Of a stretch of DNA of 41,455 bases, positions 1-10,122 are shown in pieces. A model generated the notes under the pieces. The model saw nothing but the letters and a program-made list of their open reading frames with translations, was not told the DNA's origin and made no database searches. How positions within the stretch are numbered: the stretch's first letter is position 1; each line of letters starts with the position of its first letter. The DNA is from Candidatus Omnitrophota bacterium (GTDB lineage Bacteria > Omnitrophota > Gorgyraeia > Gygaellales > Profunditerraquicolaceae): NCBI GenBank assembly GCA_028687205.1, contig JAQUAP010000003.1, positions 1 to 41,455 on the forward strand, in the 5' to 3' direction. The translations under genes and the position numbers were made by a program.

Positions 1-266
1 ATATCTTCGGGAAGGTTTCCGTTCAGGGCCAGCTTTAAACGGGAAAGGGCGATCTTTGAGCGGGTAAAAAAATTAGCGACCTGCGCCCTGGCGTGCGCGC
101 CGGCATCGGTCCTGCCCGAAGCGATTTATTTTATTTTTTCCTGGAGGATCCTCCGGAGGGTTTTTTCGATTACCGCCTGAATTGTCTTGGCGCGGCCTTT
201 GTTCTGGACCTGCCAGCCCGCGTAATTTGTTCCGTCGTATTCTATCTCGAGCCTGAGATTACGCAT
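1..266 (-). pseudogene. truA: tRNA pseudouridine synthase A, N-terminal part, truncated by window edge and interrupted by an in-frame TAA at 126-128
   Basis: Minus strand from ATG at 266 reads [65 protein letters not shown]; EYDGTxYxGWQ and GRTDAGxHA are TruA motifs. Confidence 0.75.
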
Positions 267-1276
267 TCGGCGATCTGAACGGCATTGGTAGCTGCGCCTT
301 TACGCAGGTTATCCGCCACTACCCACAGCCATAAGCCATTTTTCACGAAAGCGTCTTTACGGATACGGCCGACAAAAATCTCATCCCTGCCCTCCGCGTC
401 TTTAGGCATGGGGTAAAGGTTATTTTTCGGCTCATCCATTAAAATCACGCCCGGCGCTTTTGCAAGGATGGCTTTGACCTGAGCGGCTGAAACAGAACGC
501 ACAGTCTCAATATAAACCGATTCGGAATGCCCGGTCCGTACCGGCACCCTCACGGTAGTCGCCGAAATCTTGATCTTCGGCGCGTGCATAATCTTGTGGG
601 TCTCTTTAACCAACTTCCACTCTTCGTTAGTATAATCGCCTTCAACAAAGGAGCCGATGTGCGGAAAAACATTGTACGCCAGCTGCTGCGGCATGTATTT
701 GTGGCTGGCATTTACCTGTAAATTACCAAACCCGCCTTGCGCGATCAAGACATTCTCTTCTTTTAACTGCTCAACCGCTGCTTTACCCGCGCCGCTGGAA
801 GCCTGTAAAGTAGTGACAATGATTCTTTTTATCCCGGCTTTTTTATGGATCGGGTTTAAAGCGACGACCATCTGTATAGTGGAACAATTAGGGTTAGAGA
901 TTATCCCTTGATGTTTTTTAACGTCGGCGGCATTGACCTCAGGGACGACTAACGGTACTTTCGGGTCCATGCGGAAATCCGCGCCGTTATCAATGACTAC
1001 CGCGCCTCTTTTTACCGCCTCAGGCGCGTAAGTAACCGCAGCGCCTTTCTCTCCTTCGGTTCCGGCGAATAAAGCAATATCTATGCCATCAAATCCTTCG
1101 GGGCTGATGGGTTTTACCGGATAGCTTACGCCACCTACCTCTATATCGCGCCCTGAGCGGGCAAAAACCCGTAATTCCCCAACCGGAAAATTGCGCTGTT
1201 TTAAGACGCGCAGCATCTCAATCCCGACTGCGCCCACGCCTATGACTGCTACATTATATTTTGATTTTTTCAGCAT
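242..1276 (-). CDS. asd: aspartate-semialdehyde dehydrogenase
   Basis: 344 aa; GxVG nucleotide-binding start, SNPNCSTIQMV active-site Cys motif. Confidence 0.93.
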   Translation of the reverse strand: MLKKSKYNVAVIGVGAVGIEMLRVLKQRNFPVGELRVFARSGRDIEVGGVSYPVKPISPEGFDGIDIALFAGTEGEKGAAVTYAPEAVKRGAVVIDNGADFRMDPKVPLVVPEVNAADVKKHQGIISNPNCSTIQMVVALNPIHKKAGIKRIIVTTLQASSGAGKAAVEQLKEENVLIAQGGFGNLQVNASHKYMPQQLAYNVFPHIGSFVEGDYTNEEWKLVKETHKIMHAPKIKISATTVRVPVRTGHSESVYIETVRSVSAAQVKAILAKAPGVILMDEPKNNLYPMPKDAEGRDEIFVGRIRKDAFVKNGLWLWVVADNLRKGAATNAVQIAECVISGSR

Positions 1277-2325
1277 TAAAGATTCTCCACTACTAAATCC
1301 CCTACTTGCGCGGTGGAATAACCCATTTTACCCGCGGCCAGGGATTTTAATTTTTTATTGGCGACTTTGATTACCGCCTGCTCAACTGCCTTACCTGCCT
1401 TCTCCTCGCCTAAATTCTCCAACATCATCCCTGCGGCGCAAATCGCAGCCAGCGGGTTGATTACATTCTTACCTGTATATTTAGGCGCGCTTCCGCCGAT
1501 CGGCTCAAACATGGATACGCCCTGCGGGTTAATATTGCCTCCGGCAGCAATACCCATACCGCCCTGGATCATCGCGCCTAAATCCGTAATAATATCCCCG
1601 AACATATTGTCCGTGACAATCACGTCAAACCACTCCGGATTTTTTACAAACCACATGGTTGTCGCGTCCACATGCGCGTAATCTGTGGTAATATCCGGGT
1701 AATCTTTGGCCACTGCATTAAACGTCCTCTCCCAAAGATCCCAGGCATAAGTTAAAACATTGGTCTTGCCGCAGAGAGTGAGTTTTTTCTTCTTGTTGCG
1801 CTTACGGCAATACTCAAAAGCGTAGCGGATACAGCGCTCTACCCCTTTACGCGTATTATAAGAGATTTGTATCGCTACTTCATCCTCGGTGCCTTTAGCT
1901 TTGAATTCACCCATACCTTTATACAGGCCTTCGGAATTTTCGCGCACGACTACGAAATCAATATCCTCCGGTTTTTTGTCTTTTAAAGGGCAAAAAGCGG
2001 AGCTATAGAGTTTAACCGGCCTTAAGTTTATATACTGGTCTAAAGCAAACCTTAGCTTTAGCAAGACCCCTGTTTCAATAATGCCCGGCTTGACCTCCGG
2101 GTCGCCGACTGCGCCAAGGTAAATCGCGGAATATTTTTTTAACTCCTCGACATCCTTATCTTCCACCAACTTCCCGGTCGCCAGGTACCTGCGGCCGCTA
2201 AAATCAAATTCTTTGGCCTCATATTGGAATTTGAATTTTTTTCCGGCTGCCGAAAGGCACTTTAGCCCTTCACGCACCACTTCCGGGCCAGTTCCGTCGC
2301 CGGGGATAACCGCTATTTTATACAT
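1276..2325 (-). CDS. leuB: 3-isopropylmalate dehydrogenase (isocitrate/isopropylmalate DH family)
   Basis: [50 protein letters not shown]; located with leuC/leuD. Confidence 0.88.
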   Translation of the reverse strand: MYKIAVIPGDGTGPEVVREGLKCLSAAGKKFKFQYEAKEFDFSGRRYLATGKLVEDKDVEELKKYSAIYLGAVGDPEVKPGIIETGVLLKLRFALDQYINLRPVKLYSSAFCPLKDKKPEDIDFVVVRENSEGLYKGMGEFKAKGTEDEVAIQISYNTRKGVERCIRYAFEYCRKRNKKKKLTLCGKTNVLTYAWDLWERTFNAVAKDYPDITTDYAHVDATTMWFVKNPEWFDVIVTDNMFGDIITDLGAMIQGGMGIAAGGNINPQGVSMFEPIGGSAPKYTGKNVINPLAAICAAGMMLENLGEEKAGKAVEQAVIKVANKKLKSLAAGKMGYSTAQVGDLVVENL

Positions 2326-2815
2326 TTCTGCGTTCCTTTGCTTTAATATAGTTCATCAACCCGCCCTTTTCCACCAGCTCCTGTAAAAATTCAGGGAAGC
2401 CCTGGGTCTTATAAGTAGTGTTCTGGGCCAGGTTTTTTATTATACCACTGCCCAAGTCTATTTCAATCAAATCCCCTTCCTTTATCTTATCCACAGCATC
2501 CGATTCTAAAAACGGTAATCCTATATTGATGGCGTTGCGGAAGAAAATCGCGGCAAAGCTTTTGGCAATCACCGCCGAAATCCCGCTCCCCTTAATCGCT
2601 ACCGGCGCGTGCTCGCGGCTTGAACCGCACCCGAAATTATTTCCGGCTACGATTATATCGCCTGCGCCAACAGTCTTGACAAAATTTGGGGCAATGCTTT
2701 CCATGCAATGGCTACCCAATTCCTTGGGGTCGGTAGAAACCAGGTATTTAGCCGCGATAATATCGTCGGTGTTTATGTCATCGCCGAATTTATGGACCTT
2801 ACCTTTGATAATCAT
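2318..2815 (-). CDS. leuD: 3-isopropylmalate dehydratase small subunit
   Basis: [27 protein letters not shown] swivel-domain motifs. Confidence 0.92.
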   Translation of the reverse strand: MIIKGKVHKFGDDINTDDIIAAKYLVSTDPKELGSHCMESIAPNFVKTVGAGDIIVAGNNFGCGSSREHAPVAIKGSGISAVIAKSFAAIFFRNAINIGLPFLESDAVDKIKEGDLIEIDLGSGIIKNLAQNTTYKTQGFPEFLQELVEKGGLMNYIKAKERRNV

Positions 2816-2827
2816 CTTTCCTTTACT

Positions 2828-2904
2828 TAGGGACGGTTCTCAAGACCAAGCTAAAGCGTCCCCTGTTTGGGGACAGTTCCCTCACGAGTTGAGAACCGTC
2901 CCTA
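2828..2904. repeat. REP/MITE-like nested palindrome, copy A: 16-bp outer inverted repeat TAGGGACGGTTCTCAA (2828-2843) / TTGAGAACCGTCCCTA (2889-2904), inner stem GTCCCC/GGGGAC
   Basis: Read directly; homologous element at 20655-20729 and a short form at 39334-39365. Confidence 0.9.
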
Positions 2905-4161
2905 TTTTATTTCCTTTGGGTGCGTAATCCTGCCGGTAATCGCCGAAGCCGCGGCTACCGCGGGATTAGACAAATAGACAAAGCTCTTGACACTGCCCAT
3001 TCTTCCGATAAAATTCCTGTTGGTAGTAGCTAAGGCAACCTCTCCTTCGGTCAGGATACCCATATGCCCGCCTAAACAGGGGCCGCAGGTAGGCGTAGAA
3101 AATATTCCGCCTGCCTTAACGAATATTTCCGCCAGCCCCTCTTTTACCGCTGCTAAATAAATCTTCTGCGTCGCCGGGATGACGATTAATTTTAATCCGT
3201 ACTTGATTTTTTTGCCTTTAAGGATTTTTGCGCTCGCCCGTAAATCCGAAATCCTGCCGTTAGTGCAGGAACCGATAACCACCTGGTCTAATTTAACGTC
3301 TTTTAAGCTGCTCACCGGCTTAACATTGCTCGGTAAGTGCGGACAGGCTACCTGCGGCTCTAAGTCCGTTACATCCCATTCATAAATCTTATCATATTTA
3401 GCGTCACTGTCGGATTTATAGAATTTAGGCTTACGCTTAAATTTAGAAACATATTCTTTGGTCGTGGCATCCGGCTCAATTATGCCTGCGCGCGCCCCGG
3501 CCTCAATCGCCATATTGCTCATGGAAAACCTGTCATCCATGCTTAAAGAGCGGATTACCGGCCCGGAAAATTCCATCGCTTTATATAAAGCTCCGTCTAC
3601 TCCGATCTTACCGATGGTAAAAAGAATCAGGTCTTTACCGCCAACCCATTTCTTAAGCTTTCCTTGATAAATAAATTTAACCGAACCCGGGACTTTAAAC
3701 CAGCATTTTCCGTCAATAAAGGCGCGGGCTAAATCTGTCGAGCCTACGCCCGTTGAATACGCGCCTAACGCGCCGTAGGTGCAGGTATGTGAATCCGCGC
3801 CGATCACCAGGTCCCCCGGTAAAACCAGGCCCAACTCGGGCAAAAGCGCATGCTCAATACCCATGCAGCCGACTTCAAAATAATTCTTTATTTTCTGCTC
3901 TCGCGCAAAATCGCTTAAGATCTTGCACTGGTTGGCGCTTCTTAAATCTTTTGCCGGAGCAAAGTGGTCAGGGACAAGGACGATCTTATTCCTGTCAAAG
4001 ACCTGCCTTGTCCCGCTCTTTTTGAATTGCTCGATAGCAAAAGGCGCGGTAATATCATTGCCTAAAGCAAGGTCAATATCCGCCTCGATAAACTCGCCCG
4101 GCCGGATAGCTTTCTTGTCAGTATGCGCCAATAATATTTTTTCTGCGATAGTATAACCCAT
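2902..4161 (-). CDS. leuC: 3-isopropylmalate dehydratase large subunit
   Basis: GADSHTCTYGALGAYSTGVGSTD, VIGSCTNGRISDL, CGPCLGGHMGIL Fe-S ligands. Confidence 0.93.
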   Translation of the reverse strand: MGYTIAEKILLAHTDKKAIRPGEFIEADIDLALGNDITAPFAIEQFKKSGTRQVFDRNKIVLVPDHFAPAKDLRSANQCKILSDFAREQKIKNYFEVGCMGIEHALLPELGLVLPGDLVIGADSHTCTYGALGAYSTGVGSTDLARAFIDGKCWFKVPGSVKFIYQGKLKKWVGGKDLILFTIGKIGVDGALYKAMEFSGPVIRSLSMDDRFSMSNMAIEAGARAGIIEPDATTKEYVSKFKRKPKFYKSDSDAKYDKIYEWDVTDLEPQVACPHLPSNVKPVSSLKDVKLDQVVIGSCTNGRISDLRASAKILKGKKIKYGLKLIVIPATQKIYLAAVKEGLAEIFVKAGGIFSTPTCGPCLGGHMGILTEGEVALATTNRNFIGRMGSVKSFVYLSNPAVAAASAITGRITHPKEIK

Positions 4162-4181
4162 TCTGAGCTTTCTTGAGGCGG

Positions 4182-5429
4182 TTAGCCTGTGAACTTCTTG
4201 ACGATGAGGGAGGCGTTATGCCCGCCAAAACCTAAAGAATTGGACATGCACACCTTGACATCGGCCTTGCGGGAGACATTGGGAACATAATCCAGGTCGC
4301 ATTCAGGATCAGGATGTTCGTAGTTTATCGTAGGATGTACTACACCATCTTTTATCGTCAGGCAGCAGGCCACAAATTCTATCCCGCCGGCAGCTCCCAG
4401 GGCATGGCCGGTCATGGATTTGGTTGAAGAGACCATGACTTTTTTGGCGTGGCTGCCAAAAGCCATTTTCATAGAGAGCGTCTCAATTTTATCGTTCAGC
4501 TTGGTTGAGGTGCCGTGCGCGTTAATATAATCCACCTGTTCGGGATTAAGCTTGGCATCGGCTAAAGCTGCCTTCATTGCCCGGCCTGCTCCTTCACCCG
4601 CGGGATCCGGCGCGGTTATATGATACGCATCGCAGGTCATCCCGAACCCGACAATCTCGGCAATAATCGGCGCATTCCTTTTTTGGGCGTGTTCTAAACT
4701 CTCTAACACTACTAAACCGCATCCCTCGGCGATGACAAACCCGTCGCGTTCCTTATCAAACGGGCGGGATGCCTTTTGGGGTTCATTATTATGCTTGGAA
4801 AGCGCCTTTAAAGCGCAGAACCCGCCTACTGCCGTAGCCACAAGGCAGCTTTCCGTGCCGCCGGAAATCATTATATCCGCGTCCCCGCGTTCAATAATCC
4901 TATAGGCGTCTCCGATAGCGTGCGACCCCGAAGCGCAAGCGGTAGCAATGCAGGAATTAGGGCCCTTTAAGTCAAAGATAATCCCCACATAGCCGCTGGC
5001 TTCGTTGACAATGAGCATGGGGATAAGGAAAGGGGACATGCGCGAAGGCCCCTTATTAAGAAAAATATTGTGTTCCTTCTCTATCGTATATAAGCTGCCT
5101 ATGCCGGAGCCGATCAATACGCCGATTCTTTCCCTATTCTCTTTTGCTAAATCTAAACCTGAAGAAGTTATGGCCTGTCTGGCTGAAGCAATGGCATATT
5201 GCACGAATTTATCCGTGCGCTTGATATCCTTGAATTCTATTCCGTAGTTCTTAGGGTCAAAACCCTTGACCTCCCCGGCAACGCGCGAATCAAAATTAGT
5301 AGCATCAAAACTGGTTATCGGGCCTACGCCATTCTTACCCTCCTTTAAGGCTTGCCAAAAGGCTGGAATGTCGTTGCCCACCGGAGAAATCACCCCTAAA
5401 CCCGTAACTACTACGCGATTATCTTTCAT
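4182..5429 (-). CDS. fabF: beta-ketoacyl-ACP synthase II
   Basis: VVVTGLGVISPVGND, TACASGSHAIG (Cys), NAHGTST and KSMTGHALGAAG (His). Confidence 0.95.
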   Translation of the reverse strand: MKDNRVVVTGLGVISPVGNDIPAFWQALKEGKNGVGPITSFDATNFDSRVAGEVKGFDPKNYGIEFKDIKRTDKFVQYAIASARQAITSSGLDLAKENRERIGVLIGSGIGSLYTIEKEHNIFLNKGPSRMSPFLIPMLIVNEASGYVGIIFDLKGPNSCIATACASGSHAIGDAYRIIERGDADIMISGGTESCLVATAVGGFCALKALSKHNNEPQKASRPFDKERDGFVIAEGCGLVVLESLEHAQKRNAPIIAEIVGFGMTCDAYHITAPDPAGEGAGRAMKAALADAKLNPEQVDYINAHGTSTKLNDKIETLSMKMAFGSHAKKVMVSSTKSMTGHALGAAGGIEFVACCLTIKDGVVHPTINYEHPDPECDLDYVPNVSRKADVKVCMSNSLGFGGHNASLIVKKFTG

Positions 5430-5514
5430 AGATTAATATTATATTGGAAATTCCCGCCTGCGTTATTACTTCGGCGGGATCCCGCCTATTTTCGGAGAGC
5501 CTGGCGGGAAAAAC

Positions 5515-5544
5515 TTACCCCGCCAAACAAAAATAGCGGGGTAA
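5515..5544 (-). terminator. terminator/attenuator-like hairpin between acpP and fabF
   Basis: TTACCCCGC (5515-5523) / GCGGGGTAA (5536-5544); on the minus strand followed by GTTTTTC. Confidence 0.5.
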
Positions 5545-5569
5545 TTTACTAAAATTATCTATATAAATA

Positions 5570-5809
5570 TTATTTGTTAGCGCTTTTTTCTTCAATATAC
5601 TTCATGGCATCGCCGACAGTGGCTATCTTCTCAGCATCCTCATCGGGTATCTCAATGCCGAATTCTTCTTCTAATGCCATAACCAACTCTACGGTATCCA
5701 AAGAATCCGCGCCCAGATCATCGACGAAGGATGCCTCGGGAGTGACCTCTTCGGGCTTTACCCCTAACTGTTCTGCGATTATAGACTTAACCTTTTCTTG
5801 AACTGCCAT
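5570..5809 (-). CDS. acpP: acyl carrier protein
   Basis: 79 aa, [30 protein letters not shown]. Confidence 0.97.
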   Translation of the reverse strand: MAVQEKVKSIIAEQLGVKPEEVTPEASFVDDLGADSLDTVELVMALEEEFGIEIPDEDAEKIATVGDAMKYIEEKSANK

Positions 5810-5838
5810 TCTTGGTTCCTCCTTGTTAGAATACTTAC

Positions 5839-6579
5839 CTACATAACCATGCCGCCGTCAACAGTAATTACCTGCCCGGTGATGTAACTTGCTTCGTCGC
5901 TCGCCAGGAATAAACAGACGTTTGCCACATCCTGGGGCGTACCTAATTTAGCCAATGGTATTGCTTCCATCATCTTAGCTTTTACGGCTTCGGGAAGCGA
6001 GGCTGTCATTTCGGTCTGGATGAATCCGGGAGCTACTGCATTGGCATTAACATTGCGGCTTGCCAATTCTTTAGCTACGGTCTTTGTAAGAGCGATGATC
6101 CCCGCTTTCGAGGCGGCGTAATTGGCCTGCCCCGCGTTTCCCATCAGGCCGATAATGGAAGCGATACTGATAATCCTGCCGCTTCTCTGCTTGATCATCG
6201 GCCGGCAAGCCGCTTTGATGCAGTTAAACGTGCCTTTAAGGTTCACGTTGATTACCGCATCCCAGTCGGGTTGGGACATTCTTAAGATAAGATTGTCCTT
6301 GGTAATCCCAGCGTTGTTAACTAATATATCAACCTTTCCGAATTTGTCAAGAATTTTGTTCATTCCTTCTTCTACTTTGGCGTAATCCGTGACATCCATC
6401 TCCAAAGCCAGGGCCTTCCTGCCCAATACCTCTATATCCGCGCAGGTTTTTTGGGCTACTTCCAGGTTGACATCTGCCACTACGATATCCGCGCCTTCCC
6501 TGGCAAAGGTCATGGCGATCGTCTGGCCTATGCCCCTTGCTGCGCCGGTAACCAAAGCTACCTTATCTTTAAGCTTCAT
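5839..6579 (-). CDS. fabG: 3-oxoacyl-ACP reductase
   Basis: [31 protein letters not shown]. Confidence 0.94.
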   Translation of the reverse strand: MKLKDKVALVTGAARGIGQTIAMTFAREGADIVVADVNLEVAQKTCADIEVLGRKALALEMDVTDYAKVEEGMNKILDKFGKVDILVNNAGITKDNLILRMSQPDWDAVINVNLKGTFNCIKAACRPMIKQRSGRIISIASIIGLMGNAGQANYAASKAGIIALTKTVAKELASRNVNANAVAPGFIQTEMTASLPEAVKAKMMEAIPLAKLGTPQDVANVCLFLASDEASYITGQVITVDGGMVM

Positions 6580-6588
6580 TTCTCCTCC

Positions 6589-7491
6589 CTACACACGCTC
6601 AAGGTCTGTTTTCTTCTCTATATTCACTACCTGTGCTGCCGGGTCAATCTTACGCATAAGGCCTTTCAGGACTTTACCCGGGCCGAATTCGTAAAACTGC
6701 GTAATTCCTTTTGCCAGGATAAAACGCATCGCATCTTCCCATTTTACCGCAGAACGCACCTGCTGAACCAGATTTTCCCGAATCTGTTCGGGTCTATCCT
6801 GGGGTAAAGCCGTATAATTGCTGATTACCGGCACAGCAGGCGCTAAGATATTGGTTTTATCCAGCGCTTGCTTAAGCCCCTGCGCTGCTTCGGCCATAAG
6901 CGAGGAATGGAACGCACCGCTTACTTCGAGGGGGATTACCCTTTTGGCGCCGGCCGCATCGCACAAGGCAATGGCTTTATCTATCGCTTCGCTTTTACCG
7001 CTAATCACAATCTGCCCCGGGCAATTTAAATTAGCGATCTCGGCAGAGCTCGCAGCGCAAATCTCTTTGACTTTATCAACCGTTAAATCTATGACAGCAG
7101 CCATCTTTCCGGGGTATTTCTTAGCTGCCGCATCCATCAGCTCGCCCCTTGTTTTGATTAAGCGGATGCCGTCCTCAAAAGTCAGGCTGCCGCTGGCAAT
7201 CAGGGCGCTATACTCGCCTAGGCTTAAACCCGCCATATAGCCGGGAGTAATTTTATTTTTAGCTTTAAAAGCCTCATAAGCAGCAATACTTACGGTAACA
7301 ATCGCCGGTTGGGATATGCGGGTTACCTTCAATTGCTCTTCGGGGCCCGCAAAACAGATTTGCTTCAGGTCAAAATCCAGTAACGCCTGCGCTCGGTCAA
7401 ATATTGCGCGGGACTCCGGAAAACTTGCGTATAAATCTTTTCCCATCCCCACATACTGGCTGCCCTGGCCGCTAAAAAGATAAGCTACCAT
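6589..7491 (-). CDS. fabD: malonyl-CoA:ACP malonyltransferase
   Basis: FSGQGSQYVGMGKDL, AGLSLGEYSAL. Confidence 0.94.
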   Translation of the reverse strand: MVAYLFSGQGSQYVGMGKDLYASFPESRAIFDRAQALLDFDLKQICFAGPEEQLKVTRISQPAIVTVSIAAYEAFKAKNKITPGYMAGLSLGEYSALIASGSLTFEDGIRLIKTRGELMDAAAKKYPGKMAAVIDLTVDKVKEICAASSAEIANLNCPGQIVISGKSEAIDKAIALCDAAGAKRVIPLEVSGAFHSSLMAEAAQGLKQALDKTNILAPAVPVISNYTALPQDRPEQIRENLVQQVRSAVKWEDAMRFILAKGITQFYEFGPGKVLKGLMRKIDPAAQVVNIEKKTDLERV

Positions 7492-8462
7492 TTAATCACA
7501 CAGGCTCCCCAGACCAGGCCCGCGCCGAAAGAATCCAAAAGAACAATGTCTCCCTTTTTAATCCTGCCCTCTTTTACCGCCTCAACTAAAGCCGTAGCCG
7601 TGGAGGCGCTGGACATATTCCCGTACTTCTCTATGTTAAGGAAAATTTTATCTTCAGCTAGGCCCAATCTCTTGCCGACCGCCATAATAATCCGTGAATT
7701 CGCCTGGTGCGGGATGATCAAATCCACATCGGCAAAATCCAGGCCCGCCTCTTTTAAAACCTTCTCTGCCGCGTCAGTCATGGTCTTGACGGCGATCTTA
7801 AACAGTTCATTCCCCTGCATTTTAAGAAAATGCTGGCGGGCGTCTACTGTTTCATGCGATGCCGGCAGGCGGCTCCCTCCGGCAGGAAGATTTAATAGCC
7901 CGGTCTTTGAACCGTCGCAGCCAAGGTAAGTAGAAATTATGCCTCCTGATTTGACCTCTTTTAAGACGCAGGCGCCTGCCCCGTCGCCGAATAAAACACA
8001 GGTATTCCTGTCCTGCCAATCAGTAACCGAAGAAAGCTTTTCCGCGCCGACAACCAGCGCGTTCTTGCAGGTGCCCAGGCCGATAAATTGCTGGGCAATG
8101 GAAAGGGCGTAGACAAACCCGGCGCAGGCAGCGGAGATATCAAAAGCAATGGCATTTTTAGCGGAGAGGGCATTCTGGACAATGGAGGCAACCGAAGGAA
8201 ACTGCATATCGGGAGTGATGCTCGCGATAATAATTAAATCCAGCTCTTCGGGATTTAAATGCGCGTTCACTAATGCCTCCCTGGCTGCTTTTATAGCCAA
8301 ATCCGAAGTAGCTTCGTTAGCGGAAGCGAGCCGGCGTTCTTTTATGCCGGTGCGGGTAGTAATCCATTCATCAGAGGTATCCACTATCTTCTCTAAATCC
8401 GCGTTGGTCAAGACTCTTTGCGGCAGATACTCCCCTACTCCGACTATACCTACTTTACGCAT
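7485..8462 (-). CDS. fabH: beta-ketoacyl-ACP synthase III (start trimmed to MRKVGIVGVGEYLPQ)
   Basis: SAACAGFVYAL active-site Cys, DxIIPHQAN; supplied ORF extends 30 codons further into plsX. Confidence 0.93.
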   Translation of the reverse strand: MRKVGIVGVGEYLPQRVLTNADLEKIVDTSDEWITTRTGIKERRLASANEATSDLAIKAAREALVNAHLNPEELDLIIIASITPDMQFPSVASIVQNALSAKNAIAFDISAACAGFVYALSIAQQFIGLGTCKNALVVGAEKLSSVTDWQDRNTCVLFGDGAGACVLKEVKSGGIISTYLGCDGSKTGLLNLPAGGSRLPASHETVDARQHFLKMQGNELFKIAVKTMTDAAEKVLKEAGLDFADVDLIIPHQANSRIIMAVGKRLGLAEDKIFLNIEKYGNMSSASTATALVEAVKEGRIKKGDIVLLDSFGAGLVWGACVIKW

Positions 8463-8463
8463 A

Positions 8464-9507
8464 TCACTCCTTAGCCTGGACTTCTCCCGAAGGGCCGACC
8501 TGCCGGTCCGGCAGGGATTGCCTCTTGCCGATTGCCTCGATAATCTTTTCATTAAACTTGCGCTCGATCTCTTCCTTGGCTACCCTGATGGCATTCTTGA
8601 TCGCCCGGATATTAGAGCGGCCATGGCCGATTATCGTTACGCCGTTAACTCCCAGTAAAGGAGCGCCGCCGTATTCGGCATAATCCAGCTCTTTTTTAAA
8701 CCGCTTTAAGCTCGGTAAAAGAAAAAGCAACCCTATTTTACCCAAAGGATTGCTTAATAGATGCCGCTTTAAAAACACCTGCATCGCGCCGGCCGCGCTC
8801 TCCAAAACCTTCAGCGCGACATTGCCTACAAAACCGTCACAGACAATGATATCGGCCTTGCCGGATAAGAAATCCTTGCCTTCAACATTGCCGATAAAAT
8901 TAAGCTCGCTCGTCTGCAGTAATTCATGCGTCTCGCGCATAAATCCGGGGCCCTTGGCCTCTTCTTCGCCTATATTCAACAGCCCTATGGAAGGGTTGGT
9001 TTTATTTAAAATAGTCCGGCAGTAAACATCCCCCATGATCGCGTATTGCAGAAGTTGTGTCGGCTTCGGGTCAATGTTGGCGCCAACGTCAATAATCAAA
9101 GATATGCCTTTTAAGGTAGGAGTGATAATCGCGATGCCCGGGCGCTCTACTCCGGGGATAAGCCCTAAGCCCAAAGTCGCGGCGCAGACAACTGCCCCCG
9201 TGTTTCCGGCGCTAAAAAAAGCTTCGGCCTTACCTTCTTTTACGAGGTTTATGCCGACAACAATGGAAGATTTCCTTTTCCTGCGCACGCTTAAGGCGGC
9301 AGGCTCACACATCTCGATTGTTTCAGGGGCATGCACTACGCTGATATTGGAACCGGAATATCTTGCTTTTTTAAGCAGGGGGTTTATTTTTGTTTCGTCC
9401 CCGGTTAAAATAACCTCGGCGCCATATTCCTTAACCGCTTCCAGCGTACCCTGGATGACTACATTGGGCGCGTAATCCCCGCCCATGGCATCAACGACTA
9501 TTTTCAT
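8464..9507 (-). CDS. plsX: phosphate acyltransferase
   Basis: MKIVVDAMGGDYAP, GLLNIGEEEAKG, DGFVGNVALK. Confidence 0.95.
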   Translation of the reverse strand: MKIVVDAMGGDYAPNVVIQGTLEAVKEYGAEVILTGDETKINPLLKKARYSGSNISVVHAPETIEMCEPAALSVRRKRKSSIVVGINLVKEGKAEAFFSAGNTGAVVCAATLGLGLIPGVERPGIAIITPTLKGISLIIDVGANIDPKPTQLLQYAIMGDVYCRTILNKTNPSIGLLNIGEEEAKGPGFMRETHELLQTSELNFIGNVEGKDFLSGKADIIVCDGFVGNVALKVLESAAGAMQVFLKRHLLSNPLGKIGLLFLLPSLKRFKKELDYAEYGGAPLLGVNGVTIIGHGRSNIRAIKNAIRVAKEEIERKFNEKIIEAIGKRQSLPDRQVGPSGEVQAKE

Positions 9508-9514
9508 CGTTTAT

Positions 9515-9715
9515 TTACTTCCTTTTCTTCTTCTCTTTTATCTTAATCTCAATGACCTGTTTACCTTTGTAGTAACCGCAAACAGGGCAAACCCGATGCA
9601 CTAATTTCGGCTGTTTACATTGCGGGCAGGGGCTAAGATTGCCTGCCTGGACCTTCCAATGTGTGCGCCGCCTTCGGCCGCGCGCCTTAGAATGCCTTCT
9701 TTTAGGTAGAGCCAC
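9515..9715 (-). CDS. rpmF: 50S ribosomal protein L32
   Basis: MALPKRRHSKARGRRRRTHW, Cys4 zinc ribbon. Confidence 0.96.
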   Translation of the reverse strand: MALPKRRHSKARGRRRRTHWKVQAGNLSPCPQCKQPKLVHRVCPVCGYYKGKQVIEIKIKEKKKRK

Positions 9716-10115
9716 AGTTACATCCTCCTTCGTTTAAATTACACCCGCACCTGGGGCATAAACCTTTACAAGCATCGCTGCATAAAGGATTTATCGGATA
9801 ACTTAAAATTATTTCTTCCCGGATATCCGGGTCCAGGTCAATGATGGGTTCCAGTTTATCAACCGCGTAGTGCAGCTCTATCTGCCGGCTAAAACCGGTA
9901 TTAAGCTCCTGCAGGCAACGGCTGCAACTCATGAGCATCGGCGCGTTCAAGCTCAACTTTACGCCGATGGCGTCATAGCTCTTGGAGATAACTGCCTTAG
10001 CCTTTATTGCGCCGCAGAATTTGATAATCTCGGTATCCAAATCCAACTCCGCGGAACTGAACTCTTCGGTGAGCGTTAACCCCTCATCGGGTATTTGTCT
10101 TGTATCTATTTTCAC
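9702..10115 (-). CDS. DUF177 / YceD-family protein (GTG start proposed at 10115)
   Basis: DEGLTLTEEF...CSRCL...DLDPDIREEIILSYPINPLCSDACKGLCPRCGCNLNEGGCNC; position directly upstream of rpmF; ORF track extends to 10169 but that overlaps coaD. Confidence 0.88.
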   Translation of the reverse strand: MKIDTRQIPDEGLTLTEEFSSAELDLDTEIIKFCGAIKAKAVISKSYDAIGVKLSLNAPMLMSCSRCLQELNTGFSRQIELHYAVDKLEPIIDLDPDIREEIILSYPINPLCSDACKGLCPRCGCNLNEGGCNCGST

Positions 10116-10122
10116 CGGTCGG

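Noticed and set aside
126-128. Selenocysteine or pyrrolysine recoding in truA
   Set aside because: The codon is TAA, which neither system uses; error, mutation or suppression are more likely.
2418-2927. 169-aa plus-strand ORF
   Set aside because: Shadow of leuD on the opposite strand; no recognisable motif, and the palindrome runs through its end.
8149-8658. 169-aa plus-strand ORF
   Set aside because: Opposite-strand shadow of fabH/plsX; low-complexity translation.
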